Shown: one piece after another, positions 10,384 to 20,845 of the stretch
How positions within the stretch are numbered: the first letter of the stretch is position 1
How the letters are laid out: every line of letters begins with the position of its first letter
Origin: Macrosoma leucophasiata
Lineage: Eukaryota; Arthropoda; Insecta; Lepidoptera; Hedylidae
Reading direction: 5' to 3'
Length of the DNA stretch: 64,000 nt
NCBI GenBank assembly: GCA_036365455.1
Contig: JAWQUS010000003.1
Coordinates: 4,608,001 to 4,672,000 of the forward strand
Notes under the pieces: model-generated
The model's input: only the letters and a program-made list of their open reading frames with translations
Told to the model about the DNA's origin: nothing
Database searches by the model: none
Position numbers and translations under genes: made by a program

Positions 10384-10587
10384 AATGATTAATTGCAACA
10401 CTGAACGCCATCCATAGTTTATATTTTGTACCTGTTCACAAACTTTTACTGTTGGCAACCTTACTCTGTAATCTATTGCCTTGTCACTTTTACAATATAC
10501 TTTATTCCGTCGATTTGCTTAGTTCGTGTTATTATTTAATTTCCTAGTTTTATCAAGTAAATACTTAAATACTAACATATTCCAACA
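10378..10587 (+). repeat. Copia 3' LTR
   Basis: A 210-bp repeat with no difference from the 5' LTR seen by eye. The polyprotein stop codon (10381-10383) overlaps its start. Confidence 0.95.
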
Positions 10588-10592
10588 TAGCG
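10588..10592. repeat. Copia target-site duplication, right
   Basis: TAGCG, matching 6078-6082. Confidence 0.95.
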
Positions 10593-11450
10593 CACGTGTT
10601 TTTTGGATCAGTGTTGAGTCCTCATGAATTTCTCAGCAGACATCATAATTATTTCCACCGGGAGCCGGCTTGCACCAACGTCAACATACCTTTGTCTCTT
10701 ATTCATAAAGCAAGCCACCTAAACAAGCAAAATATACTTCAATTCTGTTATGCGCATTCACTAAAGGATTTACATTTTTGATTGGTTAAAACCACAGAGT
10801 GGTTTAAACCATTGACCATGTGATTAATTGAGGACCCCTGAGGTTAATCTGGCAGAGCTGTGACTGGTAGCTGTTTGGATGTTCATTGTGGAATTAAAAA
10901 ATATATGATTGACAATGTTTTGGTGTTTCTTTATAATATGTTTTCTTTTAGGACTCTTAGAGCTTTGCATTCATCACTAATATGCTGTTTAAAAAACACC
11001 TTTATTATAATTATAGAAGTCATCTTTTACATCTGTAAATAGCTGGAGAACATAACAATCATAGGGAAACAAAGAAAAATATGAAGATTACGTCTTAGCG
11101 CACGTGTTCTGTGGATCAGTCTTCAGTCCTCATGAATTTCTCAGCAGACGTACGTATTTCCACCGGGAGCCAGCTTGCACCAACATCAACATACCTTTTT
11201 CTCGTATTTATGAAGCAAGCCACCTCCACAAGCAAAATATATTTGAATTCTTTTACGTGCAATCAATCATGGTTCTGCATTTTTTATTAGTTTTTTAATA
11301 ACTTATGGGTGAGCTGCGAGGATAGCTGTTTAGATACCTATTCATTGTGCAATGAAAATAAAATAGTAATGTGGGATGTGTTTCTTTATTTGTTTTTCTG
11401 GACATATTTGATTTTTTTTTTAATTTTTTAAATAAAATACCTTTACACTC
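10593..11450. repeat. Degenerate ~0.5-kb tandem repeat, right units
   Basis: 10593-10760 and 11100-11300 are diverged copies of one segment (TCCTCATGAATTTCTCAGCA, then CACCGGGAGCC, then AAGCAAGCCACCT). 10855-10990 pairs likewise with 11300-11420 (TAGCTGTTTGGATG/TAGCTGTTTAGAT). Period is about 510 bp after removal of Copia. No coding potential was seen. Confidence 0.6.
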
Positions 11451-11454
11451 ACAG

Positions 11455-11664
11455 CTCCACATTAGGTATTATTTAAACCTGTGTCGTAGATGCTGTTGTA
11501 CACATACAACACATACACAAACACCCAGACCCGAAACAAATATCTGTAGGCCATACAAATATTTTTTCCGGTGCGGGGATCGAACCCGCGACCCTTCGCA
11601 TCAAACGGTGGTATCGCACCGCTAGTCCAGCGGTGCGATACCACCGTTTGATGCGAAGGGTCGC
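11455..11664 (-). repeat. SINE family F with a snap-back head
   Basis: Contains AACACCCAGACCCGAAACAA and ATATCTGTAGG, shared with 37345-37465, plus a tRNA-type B box in inverted sense (GGGATCGAACCCGC at 11578-11591). The head continues into a perfect inverted duplication (see 11588-11664). Confidence 0.65.
11588..11664. repeat. Perfect 36-bp inverted repeat with 5-bp loop
   Basis: The arm 11588-11623 is exactly complementary to 11629-11664, leaving spacer AGTCC. The left arm is the head of SINE F, and the right arm repeats it inverted. Transcribed RNA would form a 36-bp hairpin. Confidence 0.92.
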
Positions 11665-11696
11665 CAAAAACGTTCAAAGTTGATAATACGCTCATT

Positions 11697-11992
11697 TTAT
11701 TGGTGATAGAGTTCCGGTGTAGGAGCTCAAGGGAGTAGGCACCACCACATTACCTTATCTATCTGCCGCCAATTGGTAGTGTTCAGGACTATCGTGTTCC
11801 GGTTAGATGGTAATTTAAGGCCCCGTAATAACTATTACAGAGGCATAACAACTACAGTCTCAGGGGTGGCAACGCATCTGCATTTTGACCTCTGGTCTTT
11901 GTGTGGTTATCCAAAGGCTGCAGTCATCACTTAACACCAATGTGAACTGCATACTTTGCATCACATCATTGTCATCTTCATTACATTAAAAT
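11697..11992 (+). repeat. SINE-like family B copy
   Basis: Runs from TTGGTGATAGAGTTCCGG through ACTATCGTGTTCCGGTTAG to an A-rich end (CATTACATTAAAA). It follows the hairpin after about 30 bp. Confidence 0.8.
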
Positions 11993-12324
11993 CTTCAGAT
12001 ATTTTCAATCATATTGATCTAAGCTGTTTAAAAAAGTACACGCGGACAAGATCTCGGACAAAAGCTAGTAATATATAATAAGAAGTAGAAAAACACACGA
12101 AAAGCTTTTCGTCCACTTCGCTAATGGATACGATAAGTCCTGAAGGGCTTCCAAAATCTGAAGCTCTCCAAGCAAAACTAAAGTTTTCTCGTGACTTACA
12201 CTTCAGCGAATATTCACGACGAAAGCTCTCAAGGGAATATCGTCTGACCCTTTGAAAGGACGTATAGTGTTACCATATTCAACGTTAGTTATGTTAGTAA
12301 ATAATATTACAGACGTAATTCATA
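11993..12324. other. Unassigned DNA
   Basis: Nothing recognised on either strand. Confidence 0.35.
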
Positions 12325-12520
12325 ACTTCACGCCTGTAATCCCGGAAGTGGTAGGCAGAAGTAAATGCATGCATTTAAGCATACATGCAAACTCTCCCGA
12401 TTCGCCTGTTTAGATTAAGGATTTCACACCGTTATCTCTGATAGCCCATAATCTGGGAATCGAACCCAGGACCCCAATATAGTAAGTAGTAGAGGCCTGC
12501 TACCACTGAGGACAGTTTAA
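12325..12520 (-). repeat. SINE family A copy, internally deleted
   Basis: The 3' part (CTTCACGCCTGTAATCCC on plus) joins the tRNA-like head (AATCGAACCCAGGACCCC) with most of the central body missing, compared with 34055-34340. Confidence 0.75.
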
Positions 12521-12547
12521 TATTATAACTGTTTTATTCAGGAACTT

Positions 12548-12715
12548 TAGATAATAATAAATAATAATAATGGCAACCCATTATACGTCCCACTGCTGGG
12601 CATGAGTCTCTCCCCTCTTTTGGGAGGAGGCTTGGAGCTTACTCCACCACGCTGCTCCAATGCGGATTGGTGGAGGTGGCTGGGTTAGTGGCCAACCCGC
12701 TGATACCGCAACTTT
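12548..12715 (+). repeat. Dispersed repeat C, 5' part
   Basis: AATAATAATGGCAACCCATT, then CCACTGCTGGGC and CCAATGCGGATTGGTGG. It matches the first half of 15265-15620. Confidence 0.75.
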
Positions 12716-12865
12716 AGATAAAGGTTATAAAAATTACATAATGGCTGAAATTATACTTACGAGCGAGCGAGTGTTAAGCCCAAGCCCAAAATTTAGACAA
12801 TAGATTAGAAAACTTGCTTTTACATTTAGACAGAACGACAAAAATGGAATTTTCATACAAAATAG

Positions 12866-14306
12866 TGACTCGACCAATTACAGGCCTATAGCAATAACCT
12901 CTCTACTCTGCAAAGTCATGGAGCGCGTGATCAACACACAACTGCTGCAGTATCTAGAGAATCACCAGTTGATCAGTGACCGCCAATATGGATTCCGTCA
13001 CGGCAGATCTGCTGGTGATCTTCTAGTATATCTCACGCACCGTTGGTCTCACGCGTTGGACAAGAGTGGGGAGGCATTGGCTGTAAGCCTAGATATTGCT
13101 AAGGCCTTTGACCGGGTCTGGCACAGGGCACTTCTCGCGAAACTTCCATCCTACGGCCTTCCCGAGAGGCTATGCAACTGGACAACCAGCTTTCTATCTG
13201 AGCGTTATATACAGGTCTTAGTTGACGGTCAGCGCTCAGATAGACTACCTATCAACGCTGGTGTACCGCAAGGCTCTGTGCTATCTCCCACGCTTTTTCT
13301 TCTGCATATCAATGAAATGTTGGAGCAAAACTCCAATTTTCATTGCTATGCCGATGATAGTACGGGAAATGCACACTACACTGGCCGTGCAAATGCCTCT
13401 CGGACACTTATCGCGGAAAGCAGGACTAGACTTGTGTCTGAAGTCGAGCACTCTCTGGAGCGGGTCTCGGACTGGGGTCGATTCAACTTAGTGCAGTTCA
13501 ACCCGTCGAAGACACAAGTCTGCGCGTTCACCGCTAAAAAAACCCCATTCGTTGTAGCACCACAGTTCCAGGGCACTCCGCTCGCCGTTGGTAAGAGTAT
13601 CGGTATCCTGGGCGTTGACATATCGAACGAAGTGCAATTTGGGAGTCACATTGAGTGTAAGACCAAGTTGGCATCCAAATAACTAGGGGTGCTTAACAAA
13701 GCGAGGCAGTATTTCACATCAGGGCAGCTATTACAGCTTTATAAGGCCCAAGTGCGGCCCCATCTGGAATACTGCTCTCATTTGTGGGCGGGAGCCCCCA
13801 AATATCAACTTGGTCCACTCGACTCCCTACAAAGACGCGCCGTTCGTATTGTTAACGACCCAGGACTTACTGACAGGCTCGAACATCTGAGCCTGCGCAG
13901 AGACGTTGGGAGTCTATGCGTTTTATACCGTCTCTACAATGGCGAGTGCTCTGTCGAACTGTTTGACATAGTGCCACCGTCTCTTTTCCAACACCGCACT
14001 ACCCGCCGAAGAGAGAAGTTCCACCCTCACCGACTGGACACTTGGCAATGTTCAACGGTGTGGTTCTCACGTTCGTTTTTGCCCAGAACGTGTAAATTGT
14101 GGAATGAACTTCCCTCTGAGGTGTTCCCTCGGTGCTACAATATGGGGTTCTTCAAAAATGGCGTCAAAAGAGTCCTTCAGGGCTGGCAGCGCGTTGGCGA
14201 CTCCCCTGGTGTTGCAAATGTTCATAGGCGACGGTGACTACTTACCATCAGGTGGCCCGTCTGCTTGTCTGTCAATCCTTTGACATAAAAAAAAAAAAAA
14301 AAAAAA
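12866..14306 (+). pseudogene. 5'-truncated Jockey/CR1-type LINE, reverse transcriptase remnant
   Basis: Frame 12866-14237 encodes the reverse transcriptase from the NYRPIA motif through LDIAKAFDRVWH, GVPQGSVLSP and the catalytic YADD near 13346-13357, then the thumb/C-terminal region (YCSHLWAGAP). One in-frame TAA at 13680 interrupts an otherwise open frame. The second copy at 43.3 kb reads Lys there. A 3' untranslated tail (CTTACCATCAGGTGGCCC) precedes a 20-base A run. The endonuclease and ORF1 are missing, as expected of 5' truncation during target-primed insertion. The placement in the Jockey/CR1 group rests on motif style only. It is a dead copy. Confidence 0.88.
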
Positions 14307-15004
14307 CAACCAATCCTGAGCTCCTCGTTCTTCGAACCTTATGAATATATTCAAAGGAGAATCGCTTCTTGCGCTTTTGAGTGTTTCTCCATAAGTAAAA
14401 ACGACACGGCGACTATGCCAATGATGTTCCATAATCGCATGACGGACGAAAAAAGAGATCACTATTTTATCAAAACCGGATGCTGAAGAATGCCTAAGGA
14501 CAACAGCGCATAAGGTAATTTAAGTTATGAAGGTGGCAAAGAATAGAGGACTATTGCAACCTATAAGCATCAACTTTGAGATCAAAATGCAGATCCATTG
14601 TTGCTTCTGAGACCCAAGTTGTTTTGCCTCTCTTGTCTGAGAAATTTTCGGTATCAATCATGCAATGAAAGTGGTAAAAAGCATATACGCTACAACCCAC
14701 ATCACTGCCACTGTTGTGAAACTCGACGGCAAATACTCCACCACCAGAATTTCCAATACCTAGGTATCTAATTTATGATTCTCAAAGTCAAATACATAGA
14801 AAGACGTCTGAGAATGGAAATGCACTCCGTGAATTCGATCAAAATCGCCAGTAGTAATGGTGCAGACTGTAGTTTGAGTTTAAAATATTGAAATCAGATG
14901 AGGATTTATTTCGTGTTTATGCAAATAACTAACAGCTTAGGACCCTCTTATATAAACGATTAAGGTCATGCAAAATTCCACCTATGATCTAAAATAATAG
15001 AAAA
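14307..15004. other. Unassigned DNA
   Basis: No open frame, inverted repeat or repeat partner was identified in this 0.7-kb stretch. Confidence 0.35.
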
Positions 15005-15236
15005 CAAGCTGTTGCCCGCGGCTCCGCCCGCGTGTCAGTCCTGTGGAAATTCACCAAATCATCCCATGGCATCCCACTGGAAATTTTTTTCGGGACAAAA
15101 GTATCCTTTAATCTAAATCAGCTATAATACCCTATCTGCATAACAAATTTCATCAAAATCCGTTCAGTAGTTTCGGCGTAATTGACGGACAAACATCCAA
15201 ACAAAGAAACTTTCACATTTATAACATTAGTGTGAT
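15005..15236 (-). mobile_element. Helitron-like fragment
   Basis: GCTGTTGCCCGCGGCTCCGC, then CATCAAAATCCGTTCAGTAG and ACATTTATAACATTAGT, is the standard look of Lepidopteran non-autonomous Helitron ends. The exact CTAG terminus is not preserved. Confidence 0.45.
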
Positions 15237-15264
15237 TTTCAAAATCAATACTTACTTAATAAAA

Positions 15265-15622
15265 TAATAATAATGGCAACCCATTATACGTCCCACTGCT
15301 GGGCACGAGTCTCTCCCCTTTTTGGGGGGGGAGGCCTGGAGCTTACTCCACCACGCTGCTCCAATGCGGATTGGTGGAGGTGGGTAGGTTAGTGGCCAAC
15401 CCGCTGTCGGATGTTTTCAAACCGCCCATAAGGCCTCCGACAAGGTTTAACGACTGCTATCTATCGATAGCAACCGGGACCGACGGCTTAACGTGCCCTC
15501 CGAAGCACGGAAACGCGCATTTAATTTGCCACTAGCGGTCACCCATCACACTACCCGACCGCGCCCGTAGTGCTTAACCGAGCAGATCGCTTACGATCTA
15601 CACCAGCCGCTGGGCCATGCGA
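15265..15622 (+). repeat. Dispersed repeat C, longest copy
   Basis: Runs from ATAATAATAATGGCAACCC to GCCGCTGGGCCATGCG, about 355 bp, with a palindromic CTATCTATCGATAG in the middle. It is the reference for the partial copies at 4345, 12548 and 32985. Class unknown; no protein or terminal repeat is visible. Confidence 0.75.
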
Positions 15623-15890
15623 ATACTTACTTATTAAAATAAAAAGAGTTTTATTTCAAACTAACAAGAGTTAGGAACTCATAGTTTTCTTATTGAGGTA
15701 CGGATCTGATGAGGTATAAGTCCTAAAATAATATAATGGAATAATAAGAATAAAAATTCTCCTTTTGACTCTACCTCACACGTGCAATAACATTATATCA
15801 GATTAGATTTTGTTTTCAAACAGGATTCTATTGACACCGTCCCTGTCCGTTTACATAACCCTCAAGCGTCGAATTACCTGATTGCCCCGA
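15623..15890. other. AT-rich DNA, nothing identified
   Basis: No feature seen. Confidence 0.3.
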
Positions 15891-15892
15891 AA

Positions 15893-16050
15893 GGGCGCGT
15901 CTTTGATGAAATTGAACGATTCTGAGATCAATCGACACGTTCAAATTGAATTTCGAACATGATAATATACGCATTTTCATGTGTCAATTGACGGGGCAAG
16001 TGGGGTGAAGTCTACCAATCAGGATTCTGTAGTGCGTGTGAATTTAAAAT
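15893..16050. repeat. Repeat G, copy 1
   Basis: GAGATCAATCGACACGTTCA through CAATCAGGATTCTGTAGTGC aligns with 17350-17510 (direct orientation). A further short piece (TATACGCGGGAAAAATC, 16080-16125) matches 22175-22215. Confidence 0.65.
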
Positions 16051-16434
16051 TTTTGATTCTAAAAATCACTTTAGTTTAATATACGCGGGAAAAATCCGTA
16101 AATATAGTTTTATTTCATGAGATGATTCATATTTCATGAAATGATTCGGGGTGAATCATGTCATGAAATAAAAAAATATATTAAAAAAATCGACGTGTGG
16201 CACTCGGGGACTGCCGCGGTAAAGCTAATGCATAGCATTTTGTATCAACTTATGCAATTATAATTATTTATTTATTTTATTTATGCAGTATTTCTTTTTT
16301 CTTTGATATTAATTCAAGTTACACTTTTTGAGCGTGGTGACCGATAAGAAAACAATTTTTTTTATTTAATTAAATAAAAAAGTTAATATTGTTTGAAATA
16401 TTTTTATTATTTTACAATACATGTAAACAGCTGC

Positions 16435-16791
16435 TTATGTATTCGTCCGATTTCGGAGCAGCTCGTCTCGATTCGTGCGAGCTTCGTAGAGTCGTACAAT
16501 ACGTCTAGTTGCACGCACACAAACACCGTGTTGAAGACTGCCGAAAAGAAACGACGTTAGACAATGCACGGCCTTCAAGCCACACCTCCGTGCCCGTCGG
16601 AGTGGGGAGCGTGAGGTTTTTTCGTTACAGAATTTCTGGATTCGGTCCCCGCGCTCAAGGCCCTCGATAGAAGCTATGCAATTTCTTAAAACTATATTTA
16701 CGTACGTGTTAGGGGTCCGGTTGAAAACCAGCGCCATCTTAAGTCTGGCAAATGCTGAACCGGACACTCTTTTAGTGCTGCCGTGAGACAC
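16435..16791 (-). other. 118-residue open frame in a GC-rich island, uncertain
   Basis: A minus-strand frame runs from ATG at 16791 to a stop at 16435. It is Arg-rich and basic, with no signal peptide, membrane segment or domain that I recognise. It sits in a CpG-richer patch between copies of repeat G, so it is more likely a mobile-element fragment than a host gene. No promoter or splice signal was found. Confidence 0.25.
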
Positions 16792-16884
16792 CCATATACC
16801 TAAGAAGAATATTTTATATTTTTTTTGTTTTATGTTCCTAATGAAATTCCTTCTGGTTATGTAAAATTTATATTAAGTGTTTTT

Positions 16885-17172
16885 TTAACCTTTTTTATGT
16901 TATAGAAGTGGCAAACAAGCATGCAATTCACATCGATGTTATGTGATTACTGCAGCCTATAGACACCCACACAAAGCCCCAGGTCAAAATGCAGATGCGT
17001 TACCACTCCTGAGGCCTAAGGTATTATGCCTCTGTGCTGGACATTACAGGGCCGTACATTACCACCTGACCGGAACACGATAGTGCTGAACACTACCATT
17101 TAGCGGCAAGTATATTAGGTAATGCGGTGGTGCTTACGCCCGCAGGCTCCGTCACTGGAGCTCTACCACCAA
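16885..17172 (-). repeat. SINE-like family B copy, near full length
   Basis: Reads AGTGGCAAACAAGCATGC to CTGGAGCTCTACCACCA on plus, with the poly-T equivalent of the A tail at 16885-16905. Confidence 0.88.
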
Positions 17173-17349
17173 TAATTTCATATACCTCTTTTGTTTTTTT
17201 CTGTGACTTTTCATGTGTCTCAGGCGTACAAAATAAACATACTTTGTTTTCTTTGTACCTCGTGTATTTAATAAAAATCTGCCTTTTTTCTATCGAGTTC
17301 TCATTGACCCTTCCTGTCTTCTCTTTAAGCTTAAAATTACTTGAAGGTC

Positions 17350-17512
17350 ACGAAAGGACATGTCCTTTGGTGATATTGAACGATCCTGAGATCAATCGAC
17401 ACGTCCAAATTTAATTTCGAACATGATATACGATTTTACACGTGTCAATCGGCGAGGCAAGTGGGGTGAGACCAGCCAATCAGGATTCTGTAGTGCGTAT
17501 GAAATTAGGAAA
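17350..17512. repeat. Repeat G, copy 2
   Basis: Shares GAGATCAATCGACACGT and CCAATCAGGATTCTGTAGTG with 15893-16050. Confidence 0.65.
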
Positions 17513-17689
17513 TATGTCATGGAAATGTTTCTTAAGTTCATATTTTTATTATATCTCCCAAGATATTGATTTAAATCGAATGGAGTAAAGGACAATTTCG
17601 TTTTAAATTAAATGCTTGTGATGAATAACATATATTTATTTAAATACAAGATAGACATAATTATGCTATCGCGAACTTGTTTTTAGAAC

Positions 17690-17984
17690 TTTTGAAGAGG
17701 ATGCATCCTGTAATACAGGATTTTTGTGAAACTTTAACCGTTTACGCAGCGCACTCAGCGGAAGCTCTGGAAAAGGAAAAAAAATCCCCCGATTTTGAAA
17801 CATTTTTCATTGGTGCTCCGTTCCTAATGGTCTTAGCGTGATGATATATAACCTAAAGCCTTCCTCGATAAATGAATTGTCTAACACTGAACGATTTTTT
17901 TAAATCGGACCAGTGGTTCCTGACATTAGCGCGTTCAAACAAACAAACAAACAAACTCTTCAGCTTTATAATATTAAGTATAGA
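17690..17984 (-). mobile_element. Helitron-like element fragment
   Basis: On minus the 5' end reads TCTATACTTAATATTATAAA followed by GCTGAAGAGTTTGTTTG, a hallmark of these Lepidopteran elements. The left boundary is unclear. Confidence 0.5.
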
Positions 17985-18500
17985 TTATGTTGTGATGGTG
18001 GCAAACAAGGATGGACTTCACATGGATGGTAAATGAAAACGATCTACTCCATTTCTGAAATAAACCATCTGCCGTCTTAAAAGAACAAATCTGATTTTTT
18101 TATATTGTATGGAACGCGAAATTAAATGACTAACAACTTAAACTGAACCTTCCGCGGGACTTGGCAACATAGCACGGCAAAATTCTTTTACAGATAAACT
18201 TGTTAAAGCCGAAAATCTCACATGTCCGTTGCATGCAACTTGGCACCTTTTCAATGGACCAAATTGTATTATTAAAGCTTGTAGGATTCGGAGTTAGGAA
18301 GTAAGTGCCTTTATTTACCTATATACTTGCTTGATTTTAACAGCAAATGTTTCAATGTTCTAAGAACAGTGACATGAGCAAATATTTGGTGATTTAACGT
18401 TCAATAATTGTTTTATTTTATTGGATTTTTATGCGTGTAAAATGTTTTTTAATATTTGTTAGCTGTAGGTATGTCGCTTTTGCTACCCCAAGGTAATTCC
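17985..18500. other. AT-rich DNA, nothing identified
   Basis: A tiny SINE B-like piece (GTGGCAAACAAGGATGGACT, 17998) is the only recognisable item. Confidence 0.35.
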
Positions 18501-18502
18501 AA

Positions 18503-19163
18503 TAAAGGAGATGTTGCAAAAATGTATGGACCTCCGGCCATGTATTGTACCTACACAATATCACTAACAGGCAAAAACAATATAAAACGTTTTTTACTGC
18601 ATTTTCACTTATTTAGCTTTGTTTGCAGATACAAAACATTATTTGCAGTTAGAATTGCAACTCAAAACCAACATGGCGAATATGGCGAGCGATCATTTTG
18701 ACATTATCATTTTTTAAATTGTTTTTTGATTATATAGTAATTGGATAAAAAAGTAACATTTTCTAAATACTATCGAAATTGATTTCATGTGTTAATACTA
18801 TACTAATCGATTTCCAATAAAAAAAACGTCGGAACTTCTTTAAATTGATCGTTTCGACCATAGAATAGATAATTTATCTATTCGGTGGATTCGACACATC
18901 GTTTTTTTTCGATAATATATGATGCACTAGTAAGATACAGATATATATAGCATTAGTTTTGTTTTATATATACATAGGTACTATCCCAAGCGTCGGCTGT
19001 ATCGCCGCTATGTTGAAAATGATAAAATCGTTTGAAATAAATGTGGTTGTAACTCTATAATATATTCTTGAATAAATTAATTGTATTTTTTTGTATTCTT
19101 CTTTAATTTATCCATTTTTTTAGAATATGTACGAACCAGAGCCGAGCTCGCAACATCTTTTTG
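18503..19163. mobile_element. MITE M3, long copy
   Basis: The left end TAAAGGAGATGTTGC mirrors the right end GCAACATCTTTTT. The body (ATGTATGGACCTCCGGCCAT; AACCAACATGGCGAATATGG; GAACCAGAGCCGAGCTCGC) matches 53473-53901. This copy carries roughly 230 bp extra in the middle (about 18790-18980), AT-rich and probably a further insertion. Confidence 0.7.
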
Positions 19164-19194
19164 TAGGAGAAATTCGACTGTCAGGTGTGGCCTT

Positions 19195-19322
19195 CGGTGG
19201 CTCAGTTGGGAGACCAGCTGGCCTAGAAATCGGCGTGGTCGCGATTTCAAGTGCGGGTTAAAGTCAAATTTGTGGACTTCGGTAGCTCACAGCTACAGTT
19301 GGGAGAACTCAGTTAAGGTATC
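19195..19322 (+). repeat. SINE family D fragments, two in tandem
   Basis: CCTTCGGTGGCTCAGTTGGG and GACTTCGGTAGCTCACAGC are two diverged A-box heads of SINE D, each with partial downstream sequence. Confidence 0.55.
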
Positions 19323-19324
19323 AT

Positions 19325-19405
19325 GCCTCTGTGGCGGATATCACAGGGCCGTCCAATACCACCGGAACGCGACTGTGCTAAACACTCCCATTTAGGGGCA
19401 ACCCC
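19325..19405 (-). repeat. SINE-like family B fragment
   Basis: ATCATGCCTCTGTGGCGGAT to CACTCCCATTTAGGGGCAA, a piece of the central and 5' portion. Confidence 0.65.
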
Positions 19406-19613
19406 TGTTCCATTAGGATGTACTTTTACATTAGTTTATTACATTTAGTTTTATCTTAGTGATATTCTTGACTTTACATATATTTTTTATCTTGTTTGAC
19501 ATGTATATCAATTGTTATTCGCTTTAATTTATTTTGTTTGTTTTTGACGTGTCATAAGAGGTGCCTGTCACCCTAAATGAATAAATGAGTTTCTGATTCT
19601 GATTCTGATTCTG
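19406..19613 (+). mobile_element. LINE 3' tail with TGATTC repeats
   Basis: AT-rich 3' untranslated-like sequence ends AATAAATGAGTTTCTGATTC and about four TGATTC/TCTGAT units. Such tandem-tailed ends mark non-LTR retrotransposons. No coding part remains. Confidence 0.55.
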
Positions 19614-19765
19614 ATGGTAATGTATGAGTCCGTAACTTCTATCGAAGAGGCAACAAAACGTAGGCCTCAACGCGTTTGCATTTTTACCTCTGGTTTTTGT
19701 GTAGATGTCTATAGACTTCAGTATCCACTTACCATCTACGTTCAGTAACAGCTATCTTCGTTACA
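19614..19765 (+). repeat. SINE-like family B fragment
   Basis: GGTAATGTATGAGTCCGTAA through TATAGACTTCAGTATCCAC; diverged. Confidence 0.65.
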
Positions 19766-19817
19766 TTAATACGTTTCAATAGGACTTATGACTTATGAGT
19801 CATTATTCGAGTAGTCT

Positions 19818-20110
19818 ACTGGTGGTAGAGCTCCAGTGACGGAGCTCGCGGGCGTAGGCACCACCGTATTACCTAATATACTTGCCGCTAAATGGTAGTG
19901 TTCAGCACTATCGTGTTCCGGTCAGATGGTAATGTATGGCCCTGTAATTTCCGGCACAGAGGCATAACACCTTAGGTCTTAGAAGTGGTAACGCATCTTC
20001 ATTTTGACTTTTGGTCTTTGTGTGGGTGTCTATAGGCTGCAGTCATCACTTCAAATCAGTGTGATTTGCATGCTTGCTTGCCACTTTCATAACATAAAAA
20101 AAAAACACCA
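19818..20110 (+). repeat. SINE-like family B copy, full length with A tail
   Basis: Starts CTGGTGGTAGAGCTCCAGTG and ends GCCACTTTCATAACATAAAA plus an A run. One of the best preserved copies. Confidence 0.9.
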
Positions 20111-20575
20111 ACCGTGCCATTTTAGTACAACGGTTGACACAAATCAGCATTCTTCTGAAAGCGAGTACATTTTTTGTTTATTTCCATTTCTTTTGTAAAA
20201 TAATTAAATATTTGACTTGAATACTATACGCCGTAATTTAACGCGCGCTCAAACAAAAAAATAAGCTGTATTTAAACAAAACTGAGCATAAAACCCAAGC
20301 AAGTACATCGTAAAATTAAATCTCCGAGACGTTTGACTTAAAACCCACTTTCGTGATTGCCGAAACAACTTTTTTAGCCATTTTTTCACGGAACAAAGGC
20401 TGTCTAAATAATAGAAAAAACGCTTTTGTCTAAAATGATCGTAGAGAAAGCAGCGCGCGATTATTTTTCGGTAAGCATTGCATTCAATAGAAAGTGAATA
20501 GTGTGCGATTGAACGATTGAATAGCTTTTGATTTGTTCAAATTCATGTTTATAGATCGAACCGAGACTTCTTAAT
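20111..20575. other. AT-rich DNA, nothing identified
   Basis: No feature seen. Confidence 0.3.
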
Positions 20576-20577
20576 CT

Positions 20578-20845
20578 TATGTTAAGGGTTCCGTACCTCA
20601 AAAGATTAGAATCATACTCTGTCTATCCGTCTGTCACAGTCGATTTTCTCCGAAAGTAGTGGGCCGATTGATTTGGAATTTAGCACCTGTGTAGGCCTTC
20701 CAGAATCAGACCCCCCCCCCCTTAGTCCGTCACTGCTTACAGGAAAACTTACGAGAAATGTATGATATTAAAGCAAATGTAAAAATGTGTACGGAACCAA
20801 TTGAATGCGAGTCTGACTCGCAATTAGCCGCTTTTTTATATGTTA
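20578..20845. mobile_element. MITE-like element of the GTTCCGTAC type
   Basis: AAGGGTTCCGTACC at the left and GTACGGAACCAATT at the right, then GCGAGTCTGACTCGC, form inverted motifs common in Lepidopteran genomes. A related piece is at 42325-42600 (GTGCGAGTCGGACTTGCG). Confidence 0.5.

Larger units (their letters stand above)
6083..10587 (+). mobile_element. Intact Ty1/Copia LTR retrotransposon
   Basis: A 4505-bp element has two 210-bp LTRs (6083-6292 and 10378-10587) that look identical base for base and are bounded by TGTTG...CAACA. It has a tRNA-complementary primer site next to the 5' LTR, a purine tract before the 3' LTR, a 5-bp target duplication (TAGCG) and one uninterrupted Gag-Pol frame with every catalytic motif. 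Identical LTRs indicate a very recent insertion. The target is a repeat unit whose paralogue at 11031-11110 lacks the insertion. This is the only element in the window that looks capable of autonomous transposition. Confidence 0.96.

Noticed and set aside
20711..20722. Poly-C run
   Set aside because: A short homopolymer within a MITE; may be inflated by sequencing or assembly error.
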